64,000 bases of DNA, taken from the NCBI GenBank assembly GCA_916048095.2, contig OU696594.1, forward strand, positions 1,422,001 through 1,486,000. Direction: 5' to 3'. The notes beneath the pieces are model-generated. The model saw only the letters and a list, made by a program, of their open reading frames with translations. It had not been told where the DNA came from and did not search any database. This document shows positions 19,306-31,131 of this stretch, piece after piece; the stretch's first letter is position 1, and every line of letters begins with the position of its first letter. Source of the DNA: Sacculina carcini. Its lineage: Eukaryota > Arthropoda > Thecostraca > Sacculinidae. The position numbers and the translations under genes are program-made.

Positions 19306-19367
19306 AAAAAAGAATTCGTTGGTCCAGCACTCTTTGAATCCGCGGTTCTCCTCGGCGATCGAAGTTA

Positions 19368-20865
19368 AGTTCCTCGGCGAAGTTATCTACACAATAGTAT
19401 AATTTTTATAGCTGTACCATTGCTGGTTTATGAGGAATAGATAGCGGAATATTGACCAAAATATTCACGTTTTTGTGCTAATTTTGCCTTTTTGCTTTTT
19501 TGTCATTTACACTTCACACCGCCGTAACTTTTTTTTAATACACTTTGGAAAATGAAGAATTATACCGAAATTATAATTATAATAATTATAATAATTAAAA
19601 TTTTGAATGTAGATTGATTTTTTTCCCATTTTACATGTTTTATATTTAATTTTTCGGTATAAATTATACTTTGTTGAGTAGAACAGAAATTTTCTGAATT
19701 GCGCTTCAGTGAAATTAAATCGGTGTATATTCCTGTGTAATCGCAAGTGCGCATAATAGCTGTCAAATTCGAAATATGTGCTTTTGACTTTACACCGCTG
19801 TAACTTCCTTCAGATACACTTTGGAAAATTACAAATTATACCGCATTGTAGAAAACGAGATTTCTAGCACGATGGTATAATTTATTTCTACGTGTAACAA
19901 ATAGTTACTGTGAAATAGTAAAAAAATTAATTTATTTTAGTCGCCCGGTGTTCAAGTGTAGTTTTGGATGTATTTGAGAATTTTGCCAATTTTACACGTT
20001 TTTTGTATCATTTGTGGGTATAAATTATAGCTTATCTTGTAGAACACAAAATTATCTACACAGTAGTATATTCCTGTGTAATCGCAAGTGCGCATAATTG
20101 TCGAATAATGAAAACTCCAACGGTAGATGGCGTTAGTTTCAACGGGTGAATCACAACGGGTGAATGAACTTGAACTTGACCAGTGAATGTGAACTTGTAT
20201 TGGTGTAACCCAGTTCAATTTGTGTTTTGTATCATTTGTGGGTATAAATTATAACTTATCTTGTAGAACACAAAATTATCTACACAGTAGTATATTCCTG
20301 TGTAATCGCAAGTGCGCATAATAGCTGTCAAATTGGCAATATGTCCTTTTGACTTTACACCGCCGTAACTTCCTTTAGATACACTTTGGAAAATTACAAA
20401 TTATTTCGAATTGTAGAAAACAACATTTCTAGCACGATGGTATAATTTTTTGTAATGTGTGACAAATAGTTCCTGAGAAATGGGTAGAAAAATAAATTAA
20501 TTTTAATCACCCGGTGTTCAAGTGTAATTTTGGATGTATTTGAGAATTTTGCCAATTGTACACGTTTTTTGTATCATTTGTGGGTATAAATTATAACTTT
20601 TCTTGTAGAACACAAAGTTATCTACACAATAGTATAATTTTTATAGCTGTACCATTGCTGGTTTATGAGAAATAGATAGCGGAATATTGACCAAAATATT
20701 CACGTTTTTTGTGATAATTTTGCCTTTTTGCTTTTTTGTCATTTACACTTCACACCGCCGTAACTTTTTTTTAATACACTTTGGAAAATTAAAAATTATA
20801 CCGTGTTGTAGCAAACAAAATTCCCAGCATGATGGTATTATTTATTTAGATGTGTGATTATTAAA
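19368..20865. repeat. Satellite array with diverged units
   Basis: Units of the roughly 342-bp satellite recur: CCTGTGTAATCGCAAGTGCG appears at about 19.73, 20.07 and 20.30 kb. Diverged edge units carry GCTGTACCATTGCTGG and GATAGCGGAATATTGACC. A 127-bp LTR fragment interrupts it at 20099-20225. Short ORFs here are chance frames. Confidence 0.8.
20099..20225 (+). repeat. LTR 5'-end fragment in the satellite
   Basis: Starts precisely at TGTCGAATAATG and matches the first 127 bp of the LTR at 41698. It stops inside the LTR and rejoins satellite sequence. Confidence 0.85.
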
Positions 20866-21199
20866 TTGCATCCCTCATCGAGAGTGTGTGAGCTGCGGTT
20901 GTTTGTTGTTTCTTTTTATGAATTGATTTGTGATCATTTAATTTAGTTACGTTTGAATATTATGTTTTTATGAATCATCGCCTTAATTAATGTTTGTAAA
21001 TTAATGTAATGTTACGCGCTTTGTGTATTGACGGATTTGTCCTGTATGTGTGACCGTGTTACTGCTGACGTGGACCAATCAACTGATGACACGACATGAC
21101 CTGACCGACCCTATATAAGCCCGCAGGAAATGCAATACATTCTTATACTGTTCCACGCCGTGGCCGGTGTTTGTATACTTGTGGAGTCTAAGCGTTACA
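20866..21199 (+). repeat. Truncated LTR of the 1635-2010 family
   Basis: Inverted relative to 1635-2010 and 32910-33285, ending GCGTTACA at 21199. About 40 bp at the outer end are missing; the palindrome edge falls here. Confidence 0.85.
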
Positions 21200-21232
21200 A
21201 TCTCTTTTATATATATATATTATAATTACTAG

Positions 21233-23275
21233 CATTAAAACCCGCCCGTTGTGCGGAGCAATTCATAAAAAAATTGCAAATTAAAAATAAATAAGGCAAA
21301 GTCATGAAAACCTTAATCAATTAAAAGGTCTAAATTTCATTATTTTTAATTTAATTTTGACAAAATATTTTCACTCAACCCGCCTCATATTTAAACCCGC
21401 CCGACGTGAGGAATAATTCAGAACTCGTACACCATTTTTATTTTAAAAAAAATACCTTTTTTCAAATGAACCATTTGAAAAAATGAACTAAAAAATGGAA
21501 ACACTTTTTTTACACCCGCCCGTCGTGCGGAACAATTCATACAATAAAATTCATAATTGAAGTCAAATCCATTGGTTTTGTGTATGGATTAATTCTACAG
21601 GGGAAATTGAACGTTCTGTTGTCTATAGTTGCTGCCCGCGGAACATTTTTATTTTTAAAAAAATTACCTTTTTTAAATGAACCATTTGAAAAAAAGATTT
21701 AAAAAACACTTTTTTTAAACCCACCCGTCGTGCGGAACAATTGATACAATAAAAATCATATCAAATCCATAAAATATAATGAATACAAATTGAAAACCAA
21801 AAAATGTAACCTATAAATATCTTAACCAATAGAAAAGTCTAAATGTGAATATTTTTCTTCTTATTTTGACAAATAGTATCCCTCAACCCGACTGGTATAT
21901 AAATCTGCCCGTCGTGTGGTATAATTCAGAACACAAACACGAAACAAACAATGAAAGATGATGAAATCTTTTCATCAGAATGTTTCCAAACTATATTTAT
22001 TACTTAACATCATTCCCTAATATCATTTGCTTAAGTACTATTTCACTTTTACCGCTATCATATTTATTGTCAAAATTTATATATTTTCCGCTATCACTAA
22101 AACCCAATATAACCTGAGTCAAACCTACCCAACCATCCAATCTTGACCGCTCTCAGCCTAGTCTGAGGTGATTTAACTTATTAGTTTGTGATCACAAAAT
22201 ATACTGATGCGATCATAATTTGTAATCAGAAGACTGAGATTATCTACCCCAGGGGTCCCAAACACGCGGCCCACCAATACTTTTCTCTCAACCCGCCAGT
22301 TGTAGTATCGGGACCAAACTGTAAGGAAGCTAAATTCACATTTGTTGCATAATGCGATATAATTATACACTATTATCATATTATCTCATAATTCCCGGTT
22401 AATGCTTCCACTAATGCATCATATTCATACAGTTATCATTTTTTGGATTACACCGATATTACAGCCCTTGATATTACAGCCGATATTATATTATGCAATC
22501 TATATTCTGCTACGTATTATTCCTAATACATATATCATCAGATCGCAAAATATATTTAAAGGTTCACATCATTCTCCAAAATCATTTGCTTAAGAGCTAT
22601 TCTACTTTTATCGCTAGAATATTTACTGCTAGCAAAATATCATATACCTCGCTATCATTTAAACCCACTCTTTATAGATACATTTAAGCCCGCCCGTCGT
22701 GCGGAACAGTTCATTAAATATAATTAATATTCAATTCATAAAAAATTAGTGAAAATTTAAAAAGAAAAACAAACCCATAGGAATGTTTAGCCAATATAAA
22801 AGTCTAAATGTGAAATTTATGTTCCAGTTTAGAGAACATGTTTTTCCACAACCCGCCTCATATTTAAAGCTGCCCGTCGTGCGGAATAATTCAGAACTCA
22901 AACACGAAACAAACACAAAGAAAATTGATGAAAAACGACCAATAGAAAAAGTCAAATTTGTAAATTCTTGTTTTAATTATTGACGATGTTTTTTCCCTCA
23001 ACACGGCTCAAATTCTCACCCGTCCTTCGTGTGTAGTAATTCAGAAGTGTAACACTAACAAAACAATGAAACTTTCTGTCATCTCTATAATTCCAGATTA
23101 ATGCTTCCGCTAAAACAGCAGATGCATATAGTTGGCATTGCATGATATTACAATCCGTATCCTTATGCAACTCAAGCGTATGGAACTTGAAATTAAACCA
23201 ATTAAATTATACAGTAAAATTCAGTATTAAACTTTGTTCCCAGTAATATTTTACCCGCCCGTCGGGCGGAACAAT
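21233..23275 (-). repeat. Array of GC-hairpin modules
   Basis: Variants of CCCGCCCGTCGTGCGGAAC recur in AT-rich DNA near 21241, 21398, 21514, 21721, 21906, 22688, 22862, 23016 and 23250. They are followed by AATTCAT or AATTCAG and then by LTR-free AT-rich spacers of about 110-780 bp. Each copy can form a short CCGC/GCGG hairpin like the one next to the CTAG end. Probably remnants of repeatedly joined 3' ends. Confidence 0.7.
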
Positions 23276-23399
23276 TCATGTGTAAATATTGAGGACAATA
23301 AAGCCTTTCTATTCAGTATAGTTAATTAATTAAACTGTACCCAATAAAACCACACCATCCATGCTTGGAGCTAATATGATGCATTCTTAATTGTGATTG

Positions 23400-25640
23400 G
23401 GCTTCAGTGAAACTTAATCGGTGTATATTCCTGTGTAATCGCAAGTGCGCATAATAGCTGTCAAATTGGCAATATGTTCTTTTGACTTTACACCGCCGTA
23501 ACTTCCTTCAGGTACACTTTGGAAAATTAAAAATTCTACCGTATTGTAGAAAACAAGATTTCTAGCACGATGGTATAATTTATTTTTATGTTTAACAAAT
23601 CATTACCGAGAAATAGTAGAAAAATGAATTAATTATATTCGCCCGGTGTTCAAGTGTAATTTTGGATGTATTTGAGAATTTTGCCAATTTTACACGTTTT
23701 TTTGTATCATTTGTGGGTATAAATTATAACTTTTCTTGTAGAACACAAGATTCTCTACACAGTAGTATATTCCTGTGTAATCGCAAGTGCGCATAATAGC
23801 TGTCAAATTGGCAATATGTTCTTTTGATTTTACACCGCCTTCACTTCCTTCAGATACACTTTGGAAAATTTAGAATTATACCGTATTGTAGACAACAAAA
23901 TTTCTAGCACGATGGTATAATTAATTTTGATGTGTGACAAATAGTTACTGAGAAATAGTAGAAAAATGAATTAATTTTAGTCACCCGGTGTTCAAGTGTA
24001 ATTTTGGATGTATTTGAGAATTTTGCCAATTTTACACGTTTTTTGTATCACTTGTGGGTATAAATTATAACTTTTCTTATAGAACACAAGATTTTCTACA
24101 CAGTAGTATATTCCTGTGTAATCGCAAGTGCGCATAATAGCTGTCAAATTGGCAATATGTTCTTTTGATTTTACACCGCCTTCACTTCCTTCAGATACAC
24201 TTTGGAAAATTTAGAATTATACCGTATTGTAGACAACAAAATTTCTAGCACGATGGTATAATTAATTTTGATGTGTGACAAATAGTTACTGAGAAATAGT
24301 AGAAAAATGAATTATTTTTAGTCACCCGGTGTTCAAGTGTAATTTTGGATGTATTTGAGAATTTTGCCAATTTTACACGTTTTTTTGTATCATTTGTGGG
24401 TATAAATTATACCTTTTCTTGTAGAACACAAGATTTTCTACACAGTAGTATATTCCTGTGTAATCGTAAGTGCGCATAATAGCTGTCAAATTGGCAATAT
24501 GTCCTTTTGACTTTACACCGCCGTAACTTCCTTCAGGTACACTTTGGAAAATTAAAAATTCTACCGTATTGTAGAAAACAAGATTTCTAGCACGATGGTA
24601 TAATTTATTTTTATGTGTAACAAATCATTACCGAGAAATAGTAGAAAAATGAATTAATTATATTCGCCCGGTGTTCAAGTGTAATTTTGTATGTATTTGA
24701 GAATTTTGCCAATTTTACACGTTTTTTTGTATCATTTGTGGGTATAAATTATACCTTTTCTTGTAGAACACAAGATTCTCTACACAGTAGTATATTCCTG
24801 TGTAATCGCAAGTGCGCATAATAGCTGTCAAATTGGCAATATGTTCTTTTGATTTTACACCGCCGTAACTTCCTTCAGATACACTTTGGAAAATTAGAAA
24901 TTATACCGTATTGTAGAAAACAAGATTTCTAGCACGATGGTATAATTTATTTTTATGTGTGACAAATAGTTACTGAGAAATAGTAGAAAAATGAATTGAT
25001 TTTAGCCATCCGGTGTTCGAAAAATTAATTTATTTTAGTCGCCCGGTGTTCAAGTGTAGTTTTGGATGTATTTGAGAATTTTGCCACTTTTACACGTGTT
25101 TTGTATCATTTGTGGGTATAAATTATAACTTATCTTGTAGAACACAAAATTATCTACACAGTAGTATATTCCTGTGTAATCGCAAGTGCGCATAATAGCT
25201 GTCAAATTGGCAATATGTCCTTTTGAATTTACACCGCCGTAACTTCCTTTAGATACACTTTGGAAAATTACAAATTATTTCGAATTGTAGAAAACAACAT
25301 TTCTAGCACGATGGTATAATTTATTGTAATGTGTGACAAATAGTTTCTGAGAAATGGGTAGAAAAATAAATTAATTTTAATCACCCGGTGTTCAAGTGTA
25401 ATTTTGGATGTATTTGAGAATTTTGCCAATTGTACACGTTTTTTGTATCATTTGTGGGTATAAATTATAACTTTTCTTGTAGAACACAAAATTATCTACA
25501 CAATAGTGAAAATGTTATAGCTGTAACATTGCTGGTTTATGAAAAATAGATAGCGGAATATTGACCAAAATATTCGCGTTTTTCAGTGCTAATTTTGCAT
25601 TTTTGACTTTGTCATTTTGACTTCACACGGCCGTAAATTT
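23400..25640 (+). repeat. Main ~342-bp satellite array
   Basis: CCTGTGTAATCGCAAGTGCG recurs at about 23431, 23771, 24115, 24460, 24796 and 25169, giving steps of 336-373 bp. Each unit has two half-units with a similar imperfect inverted repeat (AATTATACC ... TAGAAA ... TTTCTA ... GGTATAATT and a TTGTAGAACACAAG counterpart). The unit therefore looks like a dimer with two hairpins. No coding potential. Confidence 0.9.
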
Positions 25641-26326
25641 TTTTAATACACTTTGGAAAATTAAAAATTATACCGTGTTGTAGATGACAAAATTTCCAGT
25701 ATGATGATATAATTGGTTTAGACGTGTCATAATTAGTTGTTGAGAAATAGAGAAAAAAGTATAGAAAATCGGACGCGTCGAGTTTAAATATATTTTTGAA
25801 TGTCGACTGAAATTTTGTCATATTTACGTATTTTATATTTAATTTTTGAATATGAATTATAGCCTACCGAGTAGAAAAGAATATTTTCTACACAGTGGTA
25901 ATGTAGCTTAAATGTAGCCTATCGTGTAGCCAAGAAAATTTGCAACGTAATGGTAAAAATTGTTAGCGGGTACACCAAGTGGTTACCGAGAAGCAGCTTG
26001 CAGAAAATGGACCAAGGAGGGTGGGACAGACAAACAGACAGACACACACACAGAGGATCTGTTTTATATATATAGATATATATAGCTGATTTTAACACTT
26101 ATATTTATGGGGATGCCTAAAAGACACAGTTCACGCACTGAAGCCTGCAGCACTCAGTCAGTAGTTGAGTACAGGCATTCAACGTGAATGTACGAATAAT
26201 TTCATTGTGTTTCGAGTCTACAGCAAAACGGACAGCAATTCGAGAACACACGCAAAATATAATAATATTTTCAAGCTCTTTTACATGTTGAAAAGTATTT
26301 ATGATAAGAATGAACGCCCAGTTAAC

Positions 26327-26329
<3 letters not shown>

Positions 26330-26401
<72 letters not shown>
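26330..26401. repeat. (TA)n microsatellite, about 72 bp
   Basis: A long pure TA run in the left arm. The mirrored position in the right arm (near 27390) has only about 12 bp. Confidence 0.95.
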
Positions 26402-26405
<4 letters not shown>

Positions 26406-26698
26406 GTATACTATTTAGAACATCGATGTATAATATATGTGAGTTAGCTTATATCGTATTTAATTCATGTACACATGGGACAGCCAGGCTTTAAACCGGT
26501 TTTGTATCCTAGCAAATTCTGTTGAGTGTGAAAAGTTCAGAAACTGAAAAAGTCTAGTACCTCACACACAAACTCAACCCGACACAAACTCAACCCCAAG
26601 CTAGGGATTATTTTTGACGTAAAGACGTAACGCGGTGGCTTGGAAATACCTGGAAAAAACATCAAAACAACTGTGTGTGGAAGTCATGTGCTTAGCAC

Positions 26699-26728
26699 AT
26701 GTGTGCAGCTGCAGTTTGCAAAATTCAC
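26699..26728. other. Centre of the palindrome
   Basis: A 30-bp unpaired spacer between arms that are almost perfectly complementary for about 100 bp on each side (GTCATGTGCTTAGCAC on the left, GTGCCAAGCACATGAC on the right). Mirror-image ORFs on both strands are a by-product of this symmetry. Confidence 0.9.
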
Positions 26729-26804
26729 GTGCCAAGCACATGACTTCCACACACAGTTGTTTTGATGTTTTTTCCAGGTATTTCCAAGCCACCGCGTTAC
26801 GTCT

Positions 26805-27653
26805 TTACGTCAAAAATAATCACTAGCTTGGGGTTGAGTTTGTGTCGGGTTGAGTTTGTGTGTGAGGTACTAGACAATAAAAGCATTATAACTTTTTGCT
26901 ATGTGTATCTTCTGGTCCCAAGTTATTTCATCATTTTGCTTCTTCTTTACCCTCTTATGTAATCTGTCCATAATGTGTAGTTGGTTTAGGATATCAAGGC
27001 CAAATTGGGGGTATGCAGCTTTGGATCTGGTTTGTGGCCAGACAAAGCTGCACGTCTACTTAATTTTGTGGTTAGACCATTTTTGGCAGTGAGTGCTCTG
27101 GGCTATTTTCCCAAAAAATTCCACACGTGTCAAATTTGAAACTTTGACGCTTTCGAAAAAAGAATGAATATGTTTTGCAAATAAATTCATGTGAAACGAA
27201 ACATGCAAGCATGTATTGGACTGTCTGTAAAATTGCGGTCTTTTTCAGTTTCTGAACTTTTCACACTCAACAGAATTTGCTAGGATACAAAACCGGTTTA
27301 AAGCCTGGCTGTCCCATGTGTACATGAATTAAATACGATATAAGCTAACTCACATATATTATACATCGATGTTCTAAATAGTATACACAATATATATATA
27401 ATTGTTAACTGGGCGTTCATTCTAATCATAAATACTTTTCAACATGTAAAAGAGCTTGAAAATATTATTATATTTTGCGTGTGTTCTCGAATTGCTGTCC
27501 GTTTTGCTGTAGACTCGAAACACAATGAAATTATTCGTACATTCACGTTGAATGTCTGTACTCAACTACTGACTGAGTGCTGCAGGCTTCAGTGCGTGAA
27601 CTGTGTCTTTTAGGCATCCCCATAAATATAAGTGTTAAAATCAGCTATATATA
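26805..27653 (+). repeat. Dispersed repeat, copy 2 (right arm)
   Basis: Matches 282-1120 in the same orientation. It includes a block of about 365 bp (near 26873-27238) that the left arm of the palindrome lacks. Confidence 0.8.
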
Positions 27654-28079
27654 TCTATATACAACAATGTATATAAAACAGATCCTCTGTGTGTGTGTCT
27701 GTCTGTTTGTCTGTCCCACCCTCCTTGGTCCATTTTCTGCAAGCTGCTTCTCGGTAACCACTTGGTGTACCCGCTAACAATTTATACCATTACGTTGCAA
27801 ATTTTCTTGGCTACACGATAGGCTACATTTAAGCTACATTACCACTGTGTAGAAAATATTCTTTTCTACTCGGTAGGCTATAATTCATATTCAAAAATTA
27901 AATATAAAATACGTAAATATGACAAAATTTCAGTCTACATTCAAATATATATTTTAACTCGACGCGTCCGATTTTCTATACTTTTTTCTCTATTTCTCAA
28001 CAACTAACTATGACACGTCTAAACCAATTATATCATCATACTGGAAATGTTGTCATCTACAACACGGTATAACTTTTAA

Positions 28080-28600
28080 TTTTCCAAAGTGTATTAAAAA
28101 AATTTACAGCCGTGTGAAGTCAAAATGACAAAGTCAAAAATGCAAAATTAGCACTGAAAAACGCGAATATTTTGGTCAATATTCCGCTATCTATTTTTCA
28201 TAAACCAGCAATGGTACAGCTATAAAATTTTCACTATTGTGTAGATAATTTTGTGTTCTACAAGATAAGTTAGAATTTATACCCTCAAATGTTACAAAAA
28301 ACGTGTAAAATTGGCAAAATTCTCAAATACATCCAAAACTACACTTGAACACCGAAGCGACTAAAATAAATTAATTTTTCTACTATTTCACAGTAACTAT
28401 TTGTTACACGTAGAAATAAATTATACCATCGTGCTAGAAATCTCGTTTTCTACAATACGTATAATTTGTAATTTTCCAAAGTGTATCTTAGGGAAGTTAC
28501 AGCGGTGTAAAGTCAAAAGGACATATTGCCAATTTGACAGCTATTATGCGCACTTGCGATTACACAGGAATATACACCATCAGGCTTTATTAAGTTTCAC
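28080..28600 (-). repeat. Satellite units in the right arm
   Basis: Inverted relative to the 23.4-25.6 kb array. About one and a half units are present, so the array is contracted here or expanded in the left arm. Confidence 0.85.
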
Positions 28601-29575
28601 TGAAGCCCAATCACAATTAAGAATGCATCATATTAGCTCCAAGCATGGATGGTGTGGTTTTATTGGGTACAGTTTAATTAATTAACTATACTGAATAGAA
28701 AGGCTTTATTGTCCTCAATATTTACACATGAATTGTTCCGCCCGACGGGCGGGTAAAATATTACTGGGAACAAAGTTTACTACTGAATTTTACTGTATAA
28801 TTTAATTGGTTTAATTTCAAGTTCCATACGCTTGAGTTGCATAAGGATACGGATTGTAATATCATGCAATGCCAACTATATGCATCTGCTGTTTTAGCGG
28901 AAGCATTAATCTGGAATTATAGAGATGACAGAAAGTTTCATTGTTTTGTTAGTGTTACACTTCTGAATTACTACACACGAAGTACGGGTGAGAATTTGAG
29001 CAGTGTTGAGGGAAAAAACATCGTCAATAATTAAAACAAGAATTTACAAATTTGACTTTTTCTATTGGTCGTTTTTCATCAATTTTCTTTGTGTTTGTTT
29101 CGTGTTTGAGTTCTGAATTATTCCGCACGACGGGCAGCATTAAATATGAGGCGGGTTGTGGAAAAACATGTTTTCTAAATTGAAACATAAATTTCACATT
29201 TAGACTTTTATATTGGCTTAAACTTTCCTATGGGTTTGTTTTTCTTTTTCAATTTTCACTAATTTTTTTGTGAATTGAATATTAATTATATTTTAATAAC
29301 TGTTCCGCACGACGGGCGGGCTCAAATGTATCTATAAAGAGTGGGTTTAAATGATAGCGAGGTATATGATATTTTGCCAGCAGTAAACATTCTAGCGATA
29401 AAAGTAGAATAGCTCTTAAACAAATGATTTTGGAGAATGATGTGAACCTTTAAATATATTTTGCGATCTGATGATATCATATATGTATTAGGAATAATAC
29501 GTAGCAGAATATAGATTGCATAAAATAATATCGGCTGTAATATCAATAATATCGGCTGTAATATCAATAATAACC
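28601..29575 (+). repeat. GC-hairpin module array, first part, with 519-bp duplicated block
   Basis: Mirrors 22.5-23.4 kb of the left arm. The block 29027-29545 recurs at 31132-31650 with about one difference. Bases 29546-29575 are a 30-bp filler that repeats nearby ATCGGCTGTAATATCA. Confidence 0.85.
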
Positions 29576-31131
29576 TGTAACAAAACTGAAGAGACTAAAA
29601 TATATTACAGACAGGCGCGCGTGGGCATCACCGCCCCACGCGCGCCTACAAGACGTCACACTCCGATCGCACCACCAACACGACTCCAAGCTCACACCGT
29701 GACACACGGGAGCACACACACACACGCACAGTCCTCACCCGCCGCAACAACCAATCAGCGGCGAGCCGGTCAATCGCTCGCCGCCGCGGGACATGCATAC
29801 TCGACAAACGCATACACACACACACACACCGAAACAACTGCACACACTCACCGACACAGCTATACACACTCGCCCACACACTCTCGCACACAATATACAA
29901 TTCAACCATACACGATCACATATAGACACACTAACACGTTCACGCACACACAATCTTTCACACAACACTCTCTCTCTCACTGCACACAATCACACCACAC
30001 CTCCACCTGTTTTTAAAGAAACATAAATCAACAAAAAACCGCGAACCAAGCAAACCAGGAAAAATGAACCAATAACCAAAATCTAATTAGACGACGGCCT
30101 CCACCAGATGCATACACCTTGGCTGCGGCGAGGCACAACACGTCAGGCCCCAGCGTCCACCGCGCTCCCGCCTCTGCCCGTGCTCTTCAGTGCTTCGCCG
30201 CAGCCTGCCGTCTTCTTCATCACCGGCTGCCGCGACAGGGCACAACACTTCGACCCCAGCACCCACTATGCTCCCGTCGACTCCAGTGCTCTTCAGCACC
30301 ATGCCGCAAACAGCCGGGACGTCACCGTTCACACAGGCCACGCCGTCGCCGTCGTTCGTCATGTTTTCCTCCGGCTTCAGCAACCCCTCTCTGTCACCTG
30401 TCGTCCAGCACCAGCATCCTCCACGAGCGATCGTCGCCTCCACTGACAATCCTGTAGTTGCCCGGCGACGTGCCTTACACCAGTGCAGGCGAGACGACCA
30501 GCAACCCTCGGCCACAGCTCCTCAGCTGCCTCCCGCCGGCATCATGCTGCACTGCCGTCCCCCTGCACACCAACCTGACACGCCGCCGAGCACCACCACC
30601 GCTGTTCTCCGCTGGTAGGCCGCTACTGATGCTGGAAGGCACCATCTCCGCTGCTGAAGCCGGGTCGCAGACAAAAATAATTCCAAAACAAAAAGGCCGA
30701 AATAGCTTGTAACAAAACTGAAGAGACTAAAATATATTACAGACAGGCGCGCGTGGGCATCACCGCCCCACGCGCGCCTACAAGACGTCACACTCCGATC
30801 GCACCACCAACACGACTCCAAGCTCACACCGTGACACACGGGAGCACACACACACACGCACAGTCCTCACCCGCCGCAACAACCAATCAGCGGCGAGCCG
30901 GTCAATCGCTCGCCGCCGCGGGACATGCATACTCGACAAACGCATACACACACACACACACCGAAACAACTGCACACACTCACCGACACAGCTATACACA
31001 CTCGCCCACACACTCTCGCACACAATATACAATTCAACCATACACGATCACATATAGACACACTAACACGTTCACGCACACACAATCTTTCACACAACAC
31101 TCTCTCTCTCACTGCACACAATCACACCACA
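29576..31131 (+). mobile_element. Small LTR-like element with identical ends
   Basis: Two 424-bp direct repeats (29576-29999 and 30708-31131) start TGTAACAAAACTG, end CACACCACA, and look identical. They enclose about 708 bp without a retroviral gene, so it resembles a non-autonomous TRIM-type element. The repeats are rich in CA and carry a strong GC-rich hairpin (AGGCGCGCGTGGGC with its complement near 29613-29648). No clear primer-binding site or purine tract is visible, so the class is uncertain. The inner part has low-complexity frames on both strands that I do not call genes. Confidence 0.65.

Larger units (their letters stand above)
12943..19367 (-). mobile_element. hAT transposon copy 1, split by an LTR element
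   Basis: The 3' end (minus orientation) is the CAGTGTTTCTCAACG terminus at 12943. The element continues to 13025, is interrupted by the LTR retrotransposon at 13026-17552, then resumes at 17558 with the transposase. The 5' end is missing: at about 19367 the sequence switches abruptly to satellite DNA, whereas copy 2 continues into a leader and terminus. Confidence 0.8.
21229..26076 (-). mobile_element. Helitron-like element, left arm (non-autonomous)
   Basis: On the minus strand it runs from a TC-TATATATATAAAAC 5' end at 26076 to a CTAG 3' end at 21229-21232. The 3' end is preceded by an imperfect GC-rich hairpin (CCGCACAACGGGCGGG) and TTTTAATG. These are the structural hallmarks of Helitrons: TC start, CTAG-type end, 3' hairpin, no terminal inverted repeats. 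There is no Rep-helicase gene. Inside lie the satellite array and a series of GC-hairpin modules. Confidence 0.6.

Noticed and set aside
21233-23275. Regularly recurring GC-rich motif resembling a CRISPR array
   Set aside because: Spacing is irregular (about 110-780 bp), the copies vary, the spacers themselves are repeated, and the genome is eukaryotic.
26601-26826. Matching 63-residue ORFs on both strands
   Set aside because: They are mirror images caused by the palindrome centre, not genes.
29516-30026. Overlapping ORFs rich in Thr, His and Ser on the plus strand and Cys, Val on the minus strand
   Set aside because: They follow from CA/GT repeats in the terminal repeat and recur exactly at 30.75-31.2 kb.
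30087-30618. Proline/serine-rich frames between the 424-bp repeats
   Set aside because: Open frames occur in several registers on both strands, as expected for GC-rich non-coding DNA; no domain is visible.
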